Shown here piece by piece: positions 15,368 to 29,800 of a DNA stretch of 64,000 bases; within the stretch, counting starts at the first letter, position 1; each line of letters opens with the position of its first letter. Position numbers and translations under genes: made by a program. A model generated the notes under the pieces. It was given only the letters and a program-made list of their open reading frames with translations. It was not told the DNA's origin and did no database searches. The DNA comes from Cardiocondyla obscurior (taxonomy: Eukaryota; Arthropoda; Insecta; Hymenoptera; Formicidae), in NCBI RefSeq assembly GCF_019399895.1, contig NC_091864.1, forward strand, positions 7,666,001 through 7,730,000, written 5' to 3'.

Positions 15368-15414
15368 CGGAATGCTGTTGATGCGCAGCAACGGAGTTAC
15401 GAACTGCGTTGAAT
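15368..15414 (-). CDS. Exon-like unit D (47 nt) of the minus-strand gene
   Basis: On the minus strand, gtttgtttcag precedes a 47-nt unit ending TTCCG|gtaagtc. After the AG carried by exon A or B, it reads R-FNAVRNSVAAHQQHS and leaves one base for the next exon, which would lie between here and the left edge or beyond. The splice consensus and phase match are the only evidence. The intron from exon A would be about 22.7 kb. Confidence 0.4.
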
Positions 15415-17965
15415 CTGAAACAAACAGAATAAAGTAATTAAATTGTATATTAAATTCATATAATTTTAAAATTATATTATATAAAATATTTAAACTTAAA
15501 TATTAAATTTATAACTAAGCTAACGGTATTTTATGCGTCGCGAACAACCCCTCTCCGCGCGTGTGAAGACCGCGAGGACAAGTCGCGAGCAACGTGCGCG
15601 TAGTCCGGCAACCCGATCGATACGTCACGTCGTTACGGCGTTTAAGATGGATGAACTTAGAATCTGCCAGATGTTAACAGCGAGGAGAGGAACCTCTCCC
15701 GAGTTTTCTTCCCCTCACCGGCGCAATAACGTCGCCGTCGAAGATTATCCCGGGCGAGGGGAGGCGGCGGGGCTCCGATTTCGTTAAGGATGGCCAGCTA
15801 GACTGGCTGTTGCACCACTTGCTTTTGCACCCTTCGCGACGAGCTCGTGCCAAGCAGATGTCTTATTGTCATGCTAAGGGATCACCCTTGTGCGATATGT
15901 AACGTCTTTCGGCCTGTCGGTACCGCGCCGTCGGTTTCTGCTTGTTTGAAATTATTTTTTCAGCAGCCGGCGGGGAGGTTGAGTCGAAAACGCGTAACGT
16001 ATCCCGGCGGAGCCGCCCTTCTTCTCGTCGTTGCAGCGCGCATTACGCCATACGGCGAGTACAGATCGTCGTACAAATTAGGCGATTAATTGTGCGGAGT
16101 CTGAAGAAACTGTCCCGAAGGTACACGGGGCACCTCAACGTGTTTTTAAGAATTTATTATTACGAAAGCAAAATATATTATTACGCGTGTGGAATTTCTT
16201 TTTTTATATGTATATTTTATTTCAGTTAGTTAATTATTTTATTCGTTTCTTTCAGAACTAAAGATTGTTTCGCAAATTAAAATTTAATTATTTGAACAAT
16301 TCCAAACAAATTGCGACTCGCGACAATCGTTTTGCGACTCATTTTCAAACCACGAAAGCGACTTCCTTGGCTTTGAACTTTACCCTAAGAAGGCGATTTC
16401 GAGTGAAATCGGCAGCTGCCATCAACCATTGTATTTCGCGGGCACGGGCTACGTGAACTTTTGTTGTTCCAATGCTTTTGTCGTGGCGTGCGTATCACTG
16501 TACGAGTGACTCTCGATCGAGAAATTTATTACGCCACGCACCAAGACGTAAGACTTTGACGTAAAGAGTATCATTAAATTGACACATTAAACGCTCAGAA
16601 ATTAATATTTAATTTAAAGCGCCATAAACATATTAAATATTATCTATTCAGATTAATTGCTCCAAAAGTTCAATAAAAAAATATCGTATATTAAAGTCAA
16701 TTAACAAACAGAAGCACATTTAATTGCGCAAGTGTACGATTTTTAGGTAAGTCGCCTAATAATGAGATTTTTATTTCGCAAGCCAGTTTGGCTTCTCAAT
16801 TTCGGGTGCACGAACGTGAGAGGTCTCGTTGCGTAAGTCACATCCGAAATCAAGCCTCCCCGTCGCGTCGAGGACCGGCGGCCAGGTGTCGCGAGGGCAC
16901 TTTCGTGGAGAACGTACGTTAGTCGAAGCCGATTTTATCGATTTGAGACGTCAACTGTGTCGCGCTTCGGTTCTACCCGCCTTTTGCGCTCCTCGGAGCG
17001 TTTAACCACGCGCAGCCCACCCCAATGCCTTCTTTTCTGCGCTCCGCTCGTTTCGCTTCGCTTTATTCCCCCCTTCCTCCCTCCTCCCCCTTGAGCACAC
17101 ACGTCTTATGTTATAAAATACTATTACGTTATAGACGATAGACGGTGGCCAGGTGTCCCGAAGTGCCCCGTGCCAATCCTCCTCCTCTCCCCCTTGCCAT
17201 AATACGCAGGTGTGCCCGGCACGCGCGCTTCTACATCCTTCTCGCGCAAACGTCGCCGCTCTCTTCGTTTCACTCCCTCGTTTTCCTCGCTTTTCTCGAT
17301 AAGAAGGTGTCAGACATACCTGAAGGAACGCGTGCGCGCGGGGTTCTTCTCAGGAAACGTCAAGAGTATTACGGTAATTCCTAATAATTCCGAATGCAAA
17401 TTTTTACGAGACGTATAAATGAGCTTTTTAAATTTCGTCAACGAATGAATTTTACACTCGTGAATTTTATTACGTTCCTAGCGGATTCGATCAAAACACC
17501 AAAAATCTCTGCGGTAAAAATACATAAGTATATGTTAATAAGATTTAAATTTAGATCTCGGACCCTTTTTAAAGTTTAATTTTTTTTTCTTTTTTTTTTT
17601 TTAAGTTAAAAGGTACCCGAAAAAAAAGTGGCCAGCACGTATCAAGGCATCTACGAATCGTAACTAACCGTCTTGACCATAAGGTAGTCCCCGACTGTGC
17701 CTGTTTTCTGATTCCGGCGAGGACAGAAAGTGGGCTATCCGACAAGACGGCATAAGGCACGCGTGCTATACGCGTGGCTGACGTCTCGCCAGATGACTTC
17801 TAATTAAATTACTGTAATTACCGGTGGCCCGAAGTCACGGCCGAAGGCGGTCGTTTCGATCAACGAAGCTAGGTGCCAAAACGGTTACACGTCGCGGTCA
17901 CGGTGGTGCCGTCGTGCGACTACGCGTTGTATCGAGCATCTGTATATAACCCAAGCCCGATTAAA

Positions 17966-17989
17966 TAAAAAAAAAAAAAAAAAAAAAAA
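17966..17989 (+). repeat. Poly(A) run
   Basis: An uninterrupted A run of about 23 bp after TTAAAT. No retrotransposon-like body was recognised upstream, so it is treated as a simple repeat. Confidence 0.7.
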
Positions 17990-20176
17990 GGTAATCCGAT
18001 ATTCTAAGCGCAAGGATTTCTTATTCAAAATTTATTGACCGCGTCTTATTTCTCAAAAGTGAATATTGTGAACATAAAGTCTAAAAAAGAAATAGTTAGA
18101 TGTAATTTATAGAATATTTGTTACGTATGTCTTGGAGCTTCTTTTTTTTTCTTTTTTTTTTTTATTAAAGAAACCACATTTGACGTCCTTAAAATTTGTG
18201 AGATAAAAGACGACTCCTCGGGATCGTATACAGTATACTCGTCTTCGCTTTCGGCATTTGCGTTTGCACGAAAGTAACGTAGATGCGTGTGCGCGCGAAA
18301 TCCGAATGTGCGGTCTCGGTGTTTCGTGATAACGGAGCATTTCGAAGAGTAGCTGCGTATAATGAAGAGCGTTTTGCGGTGCTACCGGCTAACCTCAAGT
18401 CACGCAGCATATCGAACACGAACGGCATAATTACGGAGCGTTTTCGAGAAGGTATTACCACCGCGACGAAATATCGTACAAGTGAGTTAAGGCAGACGCC
18501 ACGCAGTCATTACGCGTGAAGCATAAGAAATTTGCGCGAGTGCATTTTTCGGCGGCATCTAAAAATGTGCGTAACTGCCGGCGATAAGCGAAGATCGAGA
18601 TAAAAGAAAAAGGATTCTTTTTGAGTCTTAACTTATTCACCAATTTACCAGAAAAAAATCTTTTATGATTTAAATCGTATTTTAATTGAATTAAAATACG
18701 TTCTTTAACAAAAATAGAAGATATTGTACAGAATTTATTGAGATACGTAATTTAGCAAATTTATATCTACTACTTAATTCTTTTCCTTTCTTTTTTTTTT
18801 GCAAAAAAATTTTTTAATTTGATGCGAATGCACAAATCGCAGAAAAGGTCAGGGACGTGTTTCGCCGGAGAGAAACCGATAAGTGGGATAGTGATCCCAG
18901 CAACCGACTGTCGTCTTATCACTCGGTCTCAGCTGTTCACCCCACGCGGCGCGTCCTAATTCTCGGAAGGACCTCGTAAAAATATCATACAGGATGTGAG
19001 AACCGCCTGCCGCAGCGACCTGCTACGCCGCCGGCACGAGAACTCACATTTCGGTCTTTCATCTCTGCGATGCACATGGTGCATAATTCATGGACACCCG
19101 AATCAAAACATTTCGCGTTTGATCAACTCGCATCTCTATCTAGGGCAAATTGCAAGTTGTAGAAAAAAAAAAATACTGACAAAAAAGAATTAATTTTAGG
19201 AAAACAAACAAGTAGAAGAAAGAAAAAAAAATTTCTCAATCCCGAGTGAACATCCGGAGCTCTTATTTTTGCGGAAAACACCCTTTATCCCCGTCTGCCG
19301 AATCGTTCTCCTACACTAACCGCAAAGTAGACGTCGCTTCTGTTTAGGGGAGACTGTGTAAAAGTCGAGATAGCGCTGGGTACACTTAATAATGAATCTT
19401 TTCAGAGAGCGGCGTTCTTTATTGACCGCGTGATCAGTTTATCGCGGTATTAACTCGGAATTTACCGAGTTTTGAGAATTTGCGGTTGTGCCGCAGGGGA
19501 CGAAGAAAGAGATGGCGCGCGAGAACAAGGAAGGACATCGCGGTGAGAAAAGGGACGGCTCCGCGGGAATCCGTCGACGCGTACCGCGATTTTGCATGCG
19601 GTCATTATCTTCTTGCGAGGGCTCTCTCTTCCTATCTCTTTTTCTCTCCTGTATTCTCTCTCTTTTTTTTTTTTTCCAAGCGGTCCTGCCGCGAATGGAA
19701 TTACTCGGGAATTCTATCGACAAATCCTGCGACCATCTTACGTTGCCCGGCGCAGACATTATCATCACATTAACCGTACTACGGAGTGAAGGAAGGAGAA
19801 AAGGAGAAAGAGGAGCCGGTCCAGCCTGGTCCCAGACAATCCAGCGACGGTTCCTGTCCTACTGACGCTGCTTTTGGAGAGATGAAGAGGAGGGAAGAGA
19901 GGCAGAAGCCGGAGAGAAAGGGACAGAAGGAAAGATGGAGACTCGATGGGTACAAAGACCTACCAGACGGTAGTACTCGTTTCTTTCTGTTGCCTTTCAT
20001 CCTTCCCGGCACTTCCTTCCCACCGTCTACTCTCTACCTCCTCCTCCTTTCTCTCCTTCTCCACCTTCTTTTTCTTTTCTCCTTTCATCACGCACGGCAC
20101 CTCCATCGCTCGAATTGGAATTTCGTTCGCGATCATCGACTTGTCCACGAAATCAAGTTCACGTTTCCAGAGATGG

Positions 20177-20214
20177 AAAAAAAAAAAGAAAAAAAAAAAA
20201 AAAAAAAAAAAAAA
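20177..20214 (+). repeat. Poly(A) run
   Basis: An A-rich run of nearly 40 bp with a single G interruption. It makes several spurious poly-Lys frames. No target-site duplication was identified. Confidence 0.7.
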
Positions 20215-23200
20215 GGGAGAGACAAAATTGAATTAAAAAGTATGAGAATAAGCGGGCTTACAATTGTTTTAATCTAAAGTATCACAAGACGAACGTTATT
20301 AATATTTTTAACCTCCAGAATTTCTTTTTCTAATTTTTAACGATTTAAATCGTCTACAAGTAGATACTTTTTTTTTCGACATTGCATCTCGACTTATCAA
20401 GATATTAAAAATGACGATACTTTTATGTTTTCAATAAAGAATTCTGAGAGAGCACGATTACAATGACGATGACAACGTCATTCAAGGACACGGGAAACGA
20501 AAATCCCTCGAAGAATATCATCTCGACGAGTATGTTCGCGTTTAATTGGATGGGGCCCGATCCGCGCGTATCATATAAGACCTCGACGCCGGTGAGGCGG
20601 TCCTCGCCTCATCAATCTGGGCGCTGACTAGCTAATTTCGACATGGACGGCACACAGGGGATCCAGACGTAAATCGCTATCTCGCGGGAGGATAAGTCGA
20701 TGAAATCGCGCGGATTAACAGCCGCGGTAGAATCGGCCGCCTTCGCGTCGTCCGAGAGATGGGCAGTCCGATTTCGTGACCAAGCGGTTACTTTCTTACA
20801 GCACCACCGTGTTAATCAGAATGGAATATACTCGAGAACGTTCAGGTTCTTCTTGAATCGATGATGATCGTGGACTTATGCGCGCCGACGTTTTTATTAT
20901 AACTCGCGGAAAATTAAAATGCGCAAGAAGGTAAAAAAACGATATCGCAGACAGCTCGATTAGATAGGTCAATTAAAATTATATTTATTATTTTACTTTC
21001 TTTTTTTTCTTTTTTTTAAAAAAAATATCTTCCCGAATCGAGTTCTTCTCTGTGCCAAGACACTCGTTCTCCGCGACGTAAATTAGCGGCCGTGCCCGCG
21101 CGACGGTAAGGAACGACTTATCGTAGGAAACCCCGTTGCCTTAACGCTTCTGCGAAAGACTAAGGACCTCGCGACCGTCGTCGGTTCACCGAAGGACCTC
21201 GCGCGTCTTACTATAATAATACATTCATGCGTGCGTGCACGCGCGGATCGCCCTGCCTCGCGCGCGCGCGAGCGCGCATCGTCACGGCGTAAACGTTGGT
21301 GCACAATACGAATCGAGTTCCATTGAGACAATTGGCAATTTTCGACGCCGAATATCCGTCGGAAGCGGCGGTAGCGCCCACGGCCACTCACTTGGCAAAT
21401 TGAAGTCCAGACAATAAATTGCAAACTGTCGTACGCTACGGTACCGCACGTATAATGCGTCGTACGCGTGCGTTACGCGGCCCCACACACGCACGGCGTA
21501 GCTTCTTCCTTCTTCAACCGCCTCCTTGTGCCGCTCGCTCCTTCGCCGTTTCCCCCCCTCCCTACCTCCCTCCGGTCTTTCCTCGCCCGGTGTCTCCCTC
21601 GCACCCCCTATTCCTCCGTTTCTCTCCTTTTCTCCGCCGTCGACATAAGGACCGCACGCAGTAACATTACCATTCGGTCGCAGACGAATTCATTGGCTAT
21701 GCCAGGGCGTCTTCCGTTCACAGGCAGAACGGTTGTCAGTCCGGTTTGACCTGACTTAGATTGCACGTGAAGAGCCTCGCTAGTCGGCACGCATCAAACG
21801 ATCCCCGAATTGCGTACGTCGCACGGAACGGTTCGCCCTTATCGAAATCGAACGATACTATATTTTATCAGTGGAGCGGCGCGCGGCGATTGCGCTTCTT
21901 TGCTTATTTAGTATAGGTAGATGGTGCATATCGATGGACGTATCTAGTTGTTCGTTTTAGAAAAGCTTGTTCTGGGCAAAATAATATAGATACTCGATGT
22001 AATTTTCGGTTATTCTCGATAGCTGATAGATCGTCAACCTAAGCCCGCTATATTCTTTCATATTAAAAAGTTTTGCGTTGCGTCTTAAATTTCGACTATT
22101 TCTTTTTTTTTTTTCCCCAATATTAATAATTAGTAATAATAATTTATTTCGATGTTGACATTTATCTCTTCAGATTTTTACCCAACAATATTTTAGATAG
22201 TAATCTTTATAAAGCGACTTTCTAAAAATATAATATTTATGACCTTTTCTGCGTCAAGTCCTACGCTAAGGAGATAAGATAATGTAATTAGCGCGTATCT
22301 TTCGGCGTGGACGCTAAATTGCAGCAATCGACGTCGAAGACAACAGCTGGCCGGGGCAATACTCGCGATTGACTCATCGACGGGAGCGTTTTATCAGCTA
22401 TTCGAATTCCCATGCTACCTGCGCGTCATTATTGCGAGTCGAAAAAAAAAAAAAAGATTCTCACCGGCGGTACATTATAAAATATAGGGGCCGCGCGGCG
22501 CGATGCGCATCTGCCTACCTCCATGCGTAATTACGAACGTAACTGGCATTGTGTGCTGATGCATCGCATTGACTCGGGTCCCCGCCGCGGTATGCGTGAA
22601 GAGCGCGATTCTGCGTATGTGCGAGTGTGTCGCCGTCGACTCTCGCCCCGGGTTTCCCTTTTACATGAGGGTTTATTCATCGGCCGTGTTGCGGCCGCTA
22701 GCGTCCCCCGTGAGAGGTTCGCACGCGACATCGAATCCACGACTATGTAGAATCGCCTCGAAGTAGCCTTGCAACTTCCGACCCTCCCGACGAAATCACG
22801 TCGCGCCTCGCATACTTTCCGATCGTCACGCTGCGTAAATACCGCCGCGAAGATAACCCCCGAAGATCGGGTTTCACGATGGACCGAAGGAAGTGACTCG
22901 GATCGACTCCCTTATTTTGTTGCAAAGGCGGGGAGAATTGCGCTCCGCGCCGCGGCAGAGAAAAGGAAAAAGAAGAAGAAGAAAAAAGAAGAAAAAAGGA
23001 AAACGAGAGAAAACCCCTTTTTTTCGAGCATTCCGGCATAAAACAGCTGGTGGAAGTCGGTCGGTTAATCGTACGTCACGTGTGCCTTCTTTCGAAAGGC
23101 GCTCCGAGGCCGTCGTAATCTCTTTGAAACTAAATATTTTTACAATATTTACGAGTAGCGGACGAGTGCCGCGAGCCTTCAGCTGTCGCGTCGCGTAACG

Positions 23201-23768
23201 ACTTCGTTAAAAGCTAGGACCGCGAGTGCTCCTCGTACCGTCAAGGAGGAGCAGGCCGGCGGGTCCTGACGAGACAATTTTCGAAACGGCGCACTTTGCT
23301 AAGAAAGGGTCCTGGCGGTAACGACCCGGTATTATTGACGTATTACGAGATAATGCGACGGTACGGTAATACGTCACTTCCGGCTGGCCGGTAATAAAAT
23401 CGAGGGGTTGCGCTTTTCGAGCAGCTTGGCCGCGCTCTTTAATCGAATATTTAGATAAAGATTAGTAAACGCGCGAGCGCGACACGCACTCCTCATGGGA
23501 GTGCCACATCCGGCATAATAAGGCGCATCATTATATGCAGATTGTGGCATAAAAATTCATTCGACTCGTGCCGCGACGAAATAGCAGCCGTGGAATGCCA
23601 TGCGTGTCTATCAAACCCGACATTACGCGCGCTAATTCTTATACTTTCGATATAAACGAAGCGATCGGGATCACGAAGCGCCGTAAGCTTAATTGTTTTA
23701 AGAATTACGTGGGATGAGATTTACTTTCGACGCTTTCGTCTAACGCTTTTCTTCTTTTAATTTAATTA

Positions 23769-23857
23769 AAAAATAAATTATTTTTAGATTAATTAATTTT
23801 TTTTTCAAATTAAATAATTTCTTTTTAAATTAATTAATTTAAAAATAATTTATTTTT
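23769..23857. repeat. AT-rich palindrome, 31-bp arms
   Basis: The arm 23769-23799 is the reverse complement of 23827-23857 with a single mismatch; the spacer is 27 bp, also AT-rich. It is made only of A/T apart from one G, and lies in a gene-poor stretch. It may be a foldback remnant or chance growth of AT repeats. Confidence 0.7.
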
Positions 23858-26800
23858 AATACTATATAACGCGACCCGCCGTTACGTAAGGTTTCGTCGA
23901 AACGTCAAGATTTTCGGGATAGAGCTCCCGAAGGACCGAACCGAGGTAAAAAAGTTTTCTCACGTACTTCACAGTCTTCCTGCAACGATGTCGACGAGCG
24001 CGAAGAGTTACCAGGTGACATCCGGGTAATGAAAACTCTCCCCCCCGGGCTTCGGTGTAGGTGAATTCTGGGTGCGTATACTATGACCTACTTGCACGGT
24101 AACGGAGGCGAGTAGAAAAAGAATTCCGTGGGGAACAGATAGGAACTCCGTGCCGAACCGTGGGAGAGTCCTTCGGGACGATCAGCCATTGAACTTTCTC
24201 CTTCCGGTCTTTTATCTCTCTGAAGCCACAGATTCTGCGATCTGCGCGCGATCACAAAAGAAGGGAGGGAGAGAAAAGCTCCGTGTCCTTTATAATTGAG
24301 TCTCCTTCAAAAAAACGGAATCCAACGCGACTCGTGTAGGCACGTGATTGTGTATGTAGATATATTGTACGTACACGATAACTTTGCAACGCGTTAGAAT
24401 AATGGGTTTGATTCGCCTTAATGTCGGAAGTCGACCCAGTCGGATTTCTCACTCGGCGCGCCTCGCGTTCGTCGTCAGTTGACTAACGCACGAATATCGG
24501 ATTACATTCGAATCCTCGCGAAAGGAAAGGAAAAAAAAGAAAAGGAGAAATAAATAAATTATTCGACGAGGCTTACGCTTCTGTTCGCTTGAACGCACCT
24601 CGTTGAAGAAACATCTCGCATAATTGTCGCGTTACGACGCGCGATTTGTCAGGGAGCGCAGTTCGATTTTGCGAGCGGGTCATGTTCGCTCGATTGGCCA
24701 AACGATTTAAGAGGTGAGCGAGTACTGTTCTCTCTTCATTTCCCCAAGTAATTTATGATAGAATATTACAATGTTGTAAAGATTTAATTTGCGACATCAA
24801 CGTCTATAAACATGTCTCGGTTATAAAAATCACACTGCTTTCGATTCTACAAGGCTACAATCGTTTCCTGCACCATCTTTTTCTTTTTTTTTTCTTTTTT
24901 TTTTTTTAGACGATGTTTGAGTATGCAAAATTTTTAATTCGAATAATAGCTCGTCAAAGGAAGAGGACACCTACATTCCGACGCACGTCTGGCAAGAGAT
25001 AGGAAAATGTTTTTCAAAATTTTGTTCTTTCTATAATGTGTAAACAGAAACCAAATGGTTGGATAGCAGCATCATAAAACGATTCTAGTTCCCACGGATG
25101 GTATCTCACCATTTGAAGAACTCAAAATCCTTCAAGAGAATAACTCGTGAAAAACGAGAAGTTAGGAAAACCACTTTTATGTCGACGAATACTCAAAATT
25201 GTGTAAAAAAAAAAAAAGAAAAAAAAGTTAGAAAACTGACGAAGTTAAGAAAAACCGACTTAAACCTTAAAAAAAAAAAACTATTTTTAATTAATTAAAA
25301 GTTTATTAAAACGGAAAAAGAAAAATTATTAATACGTAAAAAAAAAATTCTTTTCCTTTTAATAAAATAATTAATAGAATTCATATGCAAATAAAATTTA
25401 ATTTGCAGTTTCTAGATTTTGATGCTTCCAGGCTCATTATTCGAGGCCATAACTTAGAAGTAAATTGCGAAGAGTTAAGATGATATCAGGCTACTTCGCG
25501 CAAATGTAATGCCTTACCGGTTCGGCCTGTCCGTTTTTACAGAAAATCAATTTCCCTACCGCTTTGCATTTCCACGAGGGACTCTTTGCGTCAAATTAAC
25601 CTGACTTATTACACGCCGAAGTACATTTTCTGTAATCTGACAGTGGAATTATGTCGGGCATATCTTCGCGACGAAAGCGAGTTCTTCCCCTTTCCTTCGA
25701 TGGTTATCGTTTCTCGTGCGCGCGTAGTTAAGCACCATATGGCAGCCTTTTTGTTCCGCCGAGGAAATGGCGAATGGGGGAGAAAAAAAAAGGACGGTGT
25801 GGTTATTTATTACATTACGTGCGGAAGTCTGGGCTATTGCGCTGAAGCCTCGTCTTTTTAGCGAGGATACCGCGGAGAAGGAAGCTACGCGTCTAATCGT
25901 AAGAGTGACAGCTCGCTAGTTACTTGATTATATGTTCGAAACGCGAAATCAAACTCTCGGTGCACGATTCGTCCGATAATTTTTTAATTATTGTATTCGT
26001 GTACTTAGTTTCAATTTAGTACCTGTGCGTTCGATATTAAAAGTCTTCGAGAACCAGCTAATTGAATTTCGATAACTGCGGTTTAAAAAAGTTTTCCGAT
26101 AAAGGAAAGAAAAAAAAATGTTTATGAAACGACGTTGAAAAATATCTATAAATGTTAGAGGCGCTTCCCCTAAATATATTTCATCGCGTGATAAGGGAAC
26201 AAACATTGCCGGTTATCTGCGCAGGCGGAAGCACGTTTCATGAACATATTGGTCACTTTCCTTCCCGTAATCTACTAATACGGATGTATTTTCGACCGGA
26301 GAACGGCAAAAAGGTCACACAAGACTGCCCCTATGTCTTGGATTTGATCTTGGACGACTTCCTCGCCTACACCCTGCGGTTATCGTACTCATGACCCGAT
26401 ACACCACTAATTTCATAATTATCCCCGCAGGAAACGCGACGACACCGGAAGCGCATATTGCGACGACGTCAGTTGGTTTAAGGAGATACCAAAGAAAAAG
26501 CACGCGTGTCTTATACGCCTTTTCTACGTATCCGTAGAACGTAATTCGTTGTAAAAGAAAAAAAAGAAAAAAAAAAGATGCGCAAAAATAATCCAACAAT
26601 AGAATAATTAAAAAAAAATTAACAATTTATCGCGCGAATAAATATTATAAAATAATCGTCAAATAAAAAAAAAACCCCTTTTACTTCCTGATATAATATG
26701 CTACTCTTAATTTTTTAAAACAAAAAAAAAAGATCGGAGTAAACTTCGCAATACCAAAAATCCAAGGCAGTTGTTGGCTTTACGGTTCTAGCTAATATTA

Positions 26801-29800
26801 CGCTAATAATAGCTAATTATGCGCATATGATACGCAGTCCTTTTTGTGTCAAGCCTACAAAGTAACAATTCACGCTGCATATTGACCGTTGTAGCGTTTT
26901 CCCTGATAGTTATGCGAGCGGTGAACAACGTTTGCGATCGCCTAGTCAGAAGTGGAATCGTTCAGAATACACTTAGACTTCCTGCGCCACGTCTACGCGT
27001 TGTTACAGCGGGTTGGTCTATGCGTATATTTTATTTGCAGAGGAAGTGAAGATTTCTGTGAATGCATCTGTTTGCCATGCAGGAGCATATCCTAGGCTCC
27101 GGCGGTTTTATTCTTTTGTCCGCCGGTCGATGACGCCTCCTCGAATGGAGCCGCGGCGTTTATCCCGATAAAAATCTTATTCCCGATGCATTATGTATTC
27201 AAAAAGAAATTTAAATGGCTACCGATTTAGATTAATGCCGTAACGATAACAAGCCTGATTTTCGACGCGGCGGCTGGACGGCGTATAATGTATAATACAA
27301 ATACATCGAAGCCGCGAGACAGCTCGGGCTCGACGGACGGCAGATACGTTTGCAATAACTTTATAACTCGCCCGCGTAATATTTGGCACGGAAACCGAAG
27401 GGCGGGGGGAGGGAAGGAGGCGTAATACTGATTATATTCACCAAGGCGTAAAGCGTAAGTTACAATTTAACGAGCAATAAAGTTTTGTGGTGCACCACAT
27501 CCTGTTCACCGAAGACCACCGATGCGCCAGCGTACGAATGGTCCAGCTGGAGCTCTCGAGCACCGCCGAATGCTTTACGGTAGACGGTACTTCGCGCGCG
27601 GAATAATACTTAAACCGTTCCCTTTGAAATAGGAAAAGTTCTATTTTAACGAGCTTCGTCGCGGGCACGCTGGCGGATCGGGAGCGAAGTTAAAACGGCG
27701 CGCAGCGAAACTCTGGTCGAGGGCAACCATTCTTGGAGAACAGCAAGCTCATCGACCGTCGTTCACGTCGATACCATCGTCTATCCGATGGACGTTTCGC
27801 CCGCGCGATGACCGGTGAATGCGATATGCATAACGAGGGTACGGGGCCTGGGCAGCTCCGGGCCAGGCCACGGCTCTTACCGATAACTATTTCAAATCGA
27901 ACAATCATTTGTCGGCATCGGCGACATGTGAAAACCATTACGGAGAAAATAATCGGACTGCTCCCCCGAGCGCGTTTCGTGCCCCGCGGCCCAGCGCTCG
28001 GCGTCGATACGGTGCCACATGTCGAATCGCGATACAAATGCCCGTCCGAAAGCGAATTTACAGCGCGTAATGACTCCGCCCTTTTCGAGTCGACGCCAGG
28101 TTTCGACAATCCCCGAAGTAAGACGTCAATTAATCGCGCGCCCTCGCAGGGGGATAATTAAAAGCCCTTTCTTTCGAATGGCAGAGATATAACGCGTCAA
28201 GATATTTTTTTGCGTACATGTATCAACGTCCGTGAATTATTGATTTCGGAAATTATGATCGAATTTGTCTGCGCACTTTTAAATCTCGTTGTTCGTTTCA
28301 GTTTTATAATAAATACGCCATCGTATTTGATTAATCAGCCGCAATCGCTAAATCACGCGTCATCGATCGGGCAGAAAGTGAAAAAAAGGGAAAAAAAAAT
28401 AAAAAAAAAAAAGAGAAAAAAAAACGAAATCGTCGTCAACGATTACGGGTTGTTGAACCGGTGTTGGCACGCAAGTCAGGTGTATCTCGATACATACGCG
28501 ACCGGGCAACATTCTTTCGAAAACGAGCGTATAAGTAAAAGAGCTTCGGATCGAAGAAGAAGAGACGATCCGGAATGCATTTCTGAATTGTCCGCGAATC
28601 AAGAGCGTAAGGCGTTCCGCTCCGTTAATCATTGCCACGAAAATATCTTACGAAGACCTTCTACGTATTATTCATCCTCGTTTGCCACGGTTGTCTAATT
28701 CTAAATGCATCTCGCAAACATTATTTTAATATTAAACTCAGGGCTGAACAAACAAAATCCTCAATTATCGAATGTCAAGCCTGCGATTCATTAACAAAAT
28801 TCATTAACAAAATTAAGCGACTCTAAAAGTAAAATGCGAAGTTCTTCCTTTCCAAATTCGATTCTAATTTAATTAATTAATTCTATCGTCGCAATCGAGT
28901 CAATCTTTTCTTTCCTTACTTTGTTCCATCCGCTTCCCATTTTATTTTAACTTTCTCCGGTTGTTCAATTTCACTTTCTTTCCCTCCCACGCGGTTTTTC
29001 GATATGCACCTCGTCGATCTTTCCTACTTCTCGCCTCCTTCCTCTTTTCTCTCTTTCGCGTCCACCCGTCTCTTTTCGCTCCCTCGTCCCACTACCCCTC
29101 GCGACTCTCCCCGTCTCTCTTCCGTAATTCCTTCGCCCTTCCTCGTTCCTCCGCTCCTCTCCTTTGTCTTTCCCGCCGCCGTCTCTCTTTGTCTTTCTCG
29201 CTCTCCCGGGCCCCCTCCCTCCCCTCCCTTTCCCACCTCCTCATTTCATTGAGAACGTCTGGTATGCAGGGGGGCTTTTTATACAGGAATGGAGCCTCCG
29301 CCGCCGCTGTCCGGCCTAATGGCCGGCAAGGAGCAACCCGGGAGGCTACTCGTAAGGACTTTCGTGAGCCGCGCGAGGGGCCACGCCGAGATGTGGCCTT
29401 CAACTTGCAGCCAAGGTTTTGAGACCCGCGCGCATGCATGAATCCGAGCCCCGCTATCGAGAAGGAAGCGAACGAAACGTTCCCATGGGGATTATCATCA
29501 CGGTCGGCTCATCTTTGATTCGTCCGATTGTGCCCGAGATACCGGCGCCCATTCACGAGCGTATATATTTATCCGCGTAAGTAGCGCGTACTGCTTTGAT
29601 TAATCGTCGATGTAAGTAAAATAAATCTCTGGAGCGAAGTAACCCATATCGTCGACCGAAGGGTGTAATCTTTATCCTCGCTACTTGCCTCGAAATATCG
29701 TAAGCGACTTTATTAAACGATCGAGCGAGGAAAACTGGAAAGGTGCTCCCGGCCGCTTGTACCGGAATCCTTTCGAGCCAACGGGTTTCGTAACTCATTT

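Noticed and set aside
20177..20214. Poly(A) run as a retrotransposon tail
   Set aside because: No upstream coding remnant, promoter boxes or flanking target duplication was recognised.
28210..28698. 162-codon plus-strand frame
   Set aside because: It runs through an A-rich tract giving poly-Lys and lacks a coherent domain.
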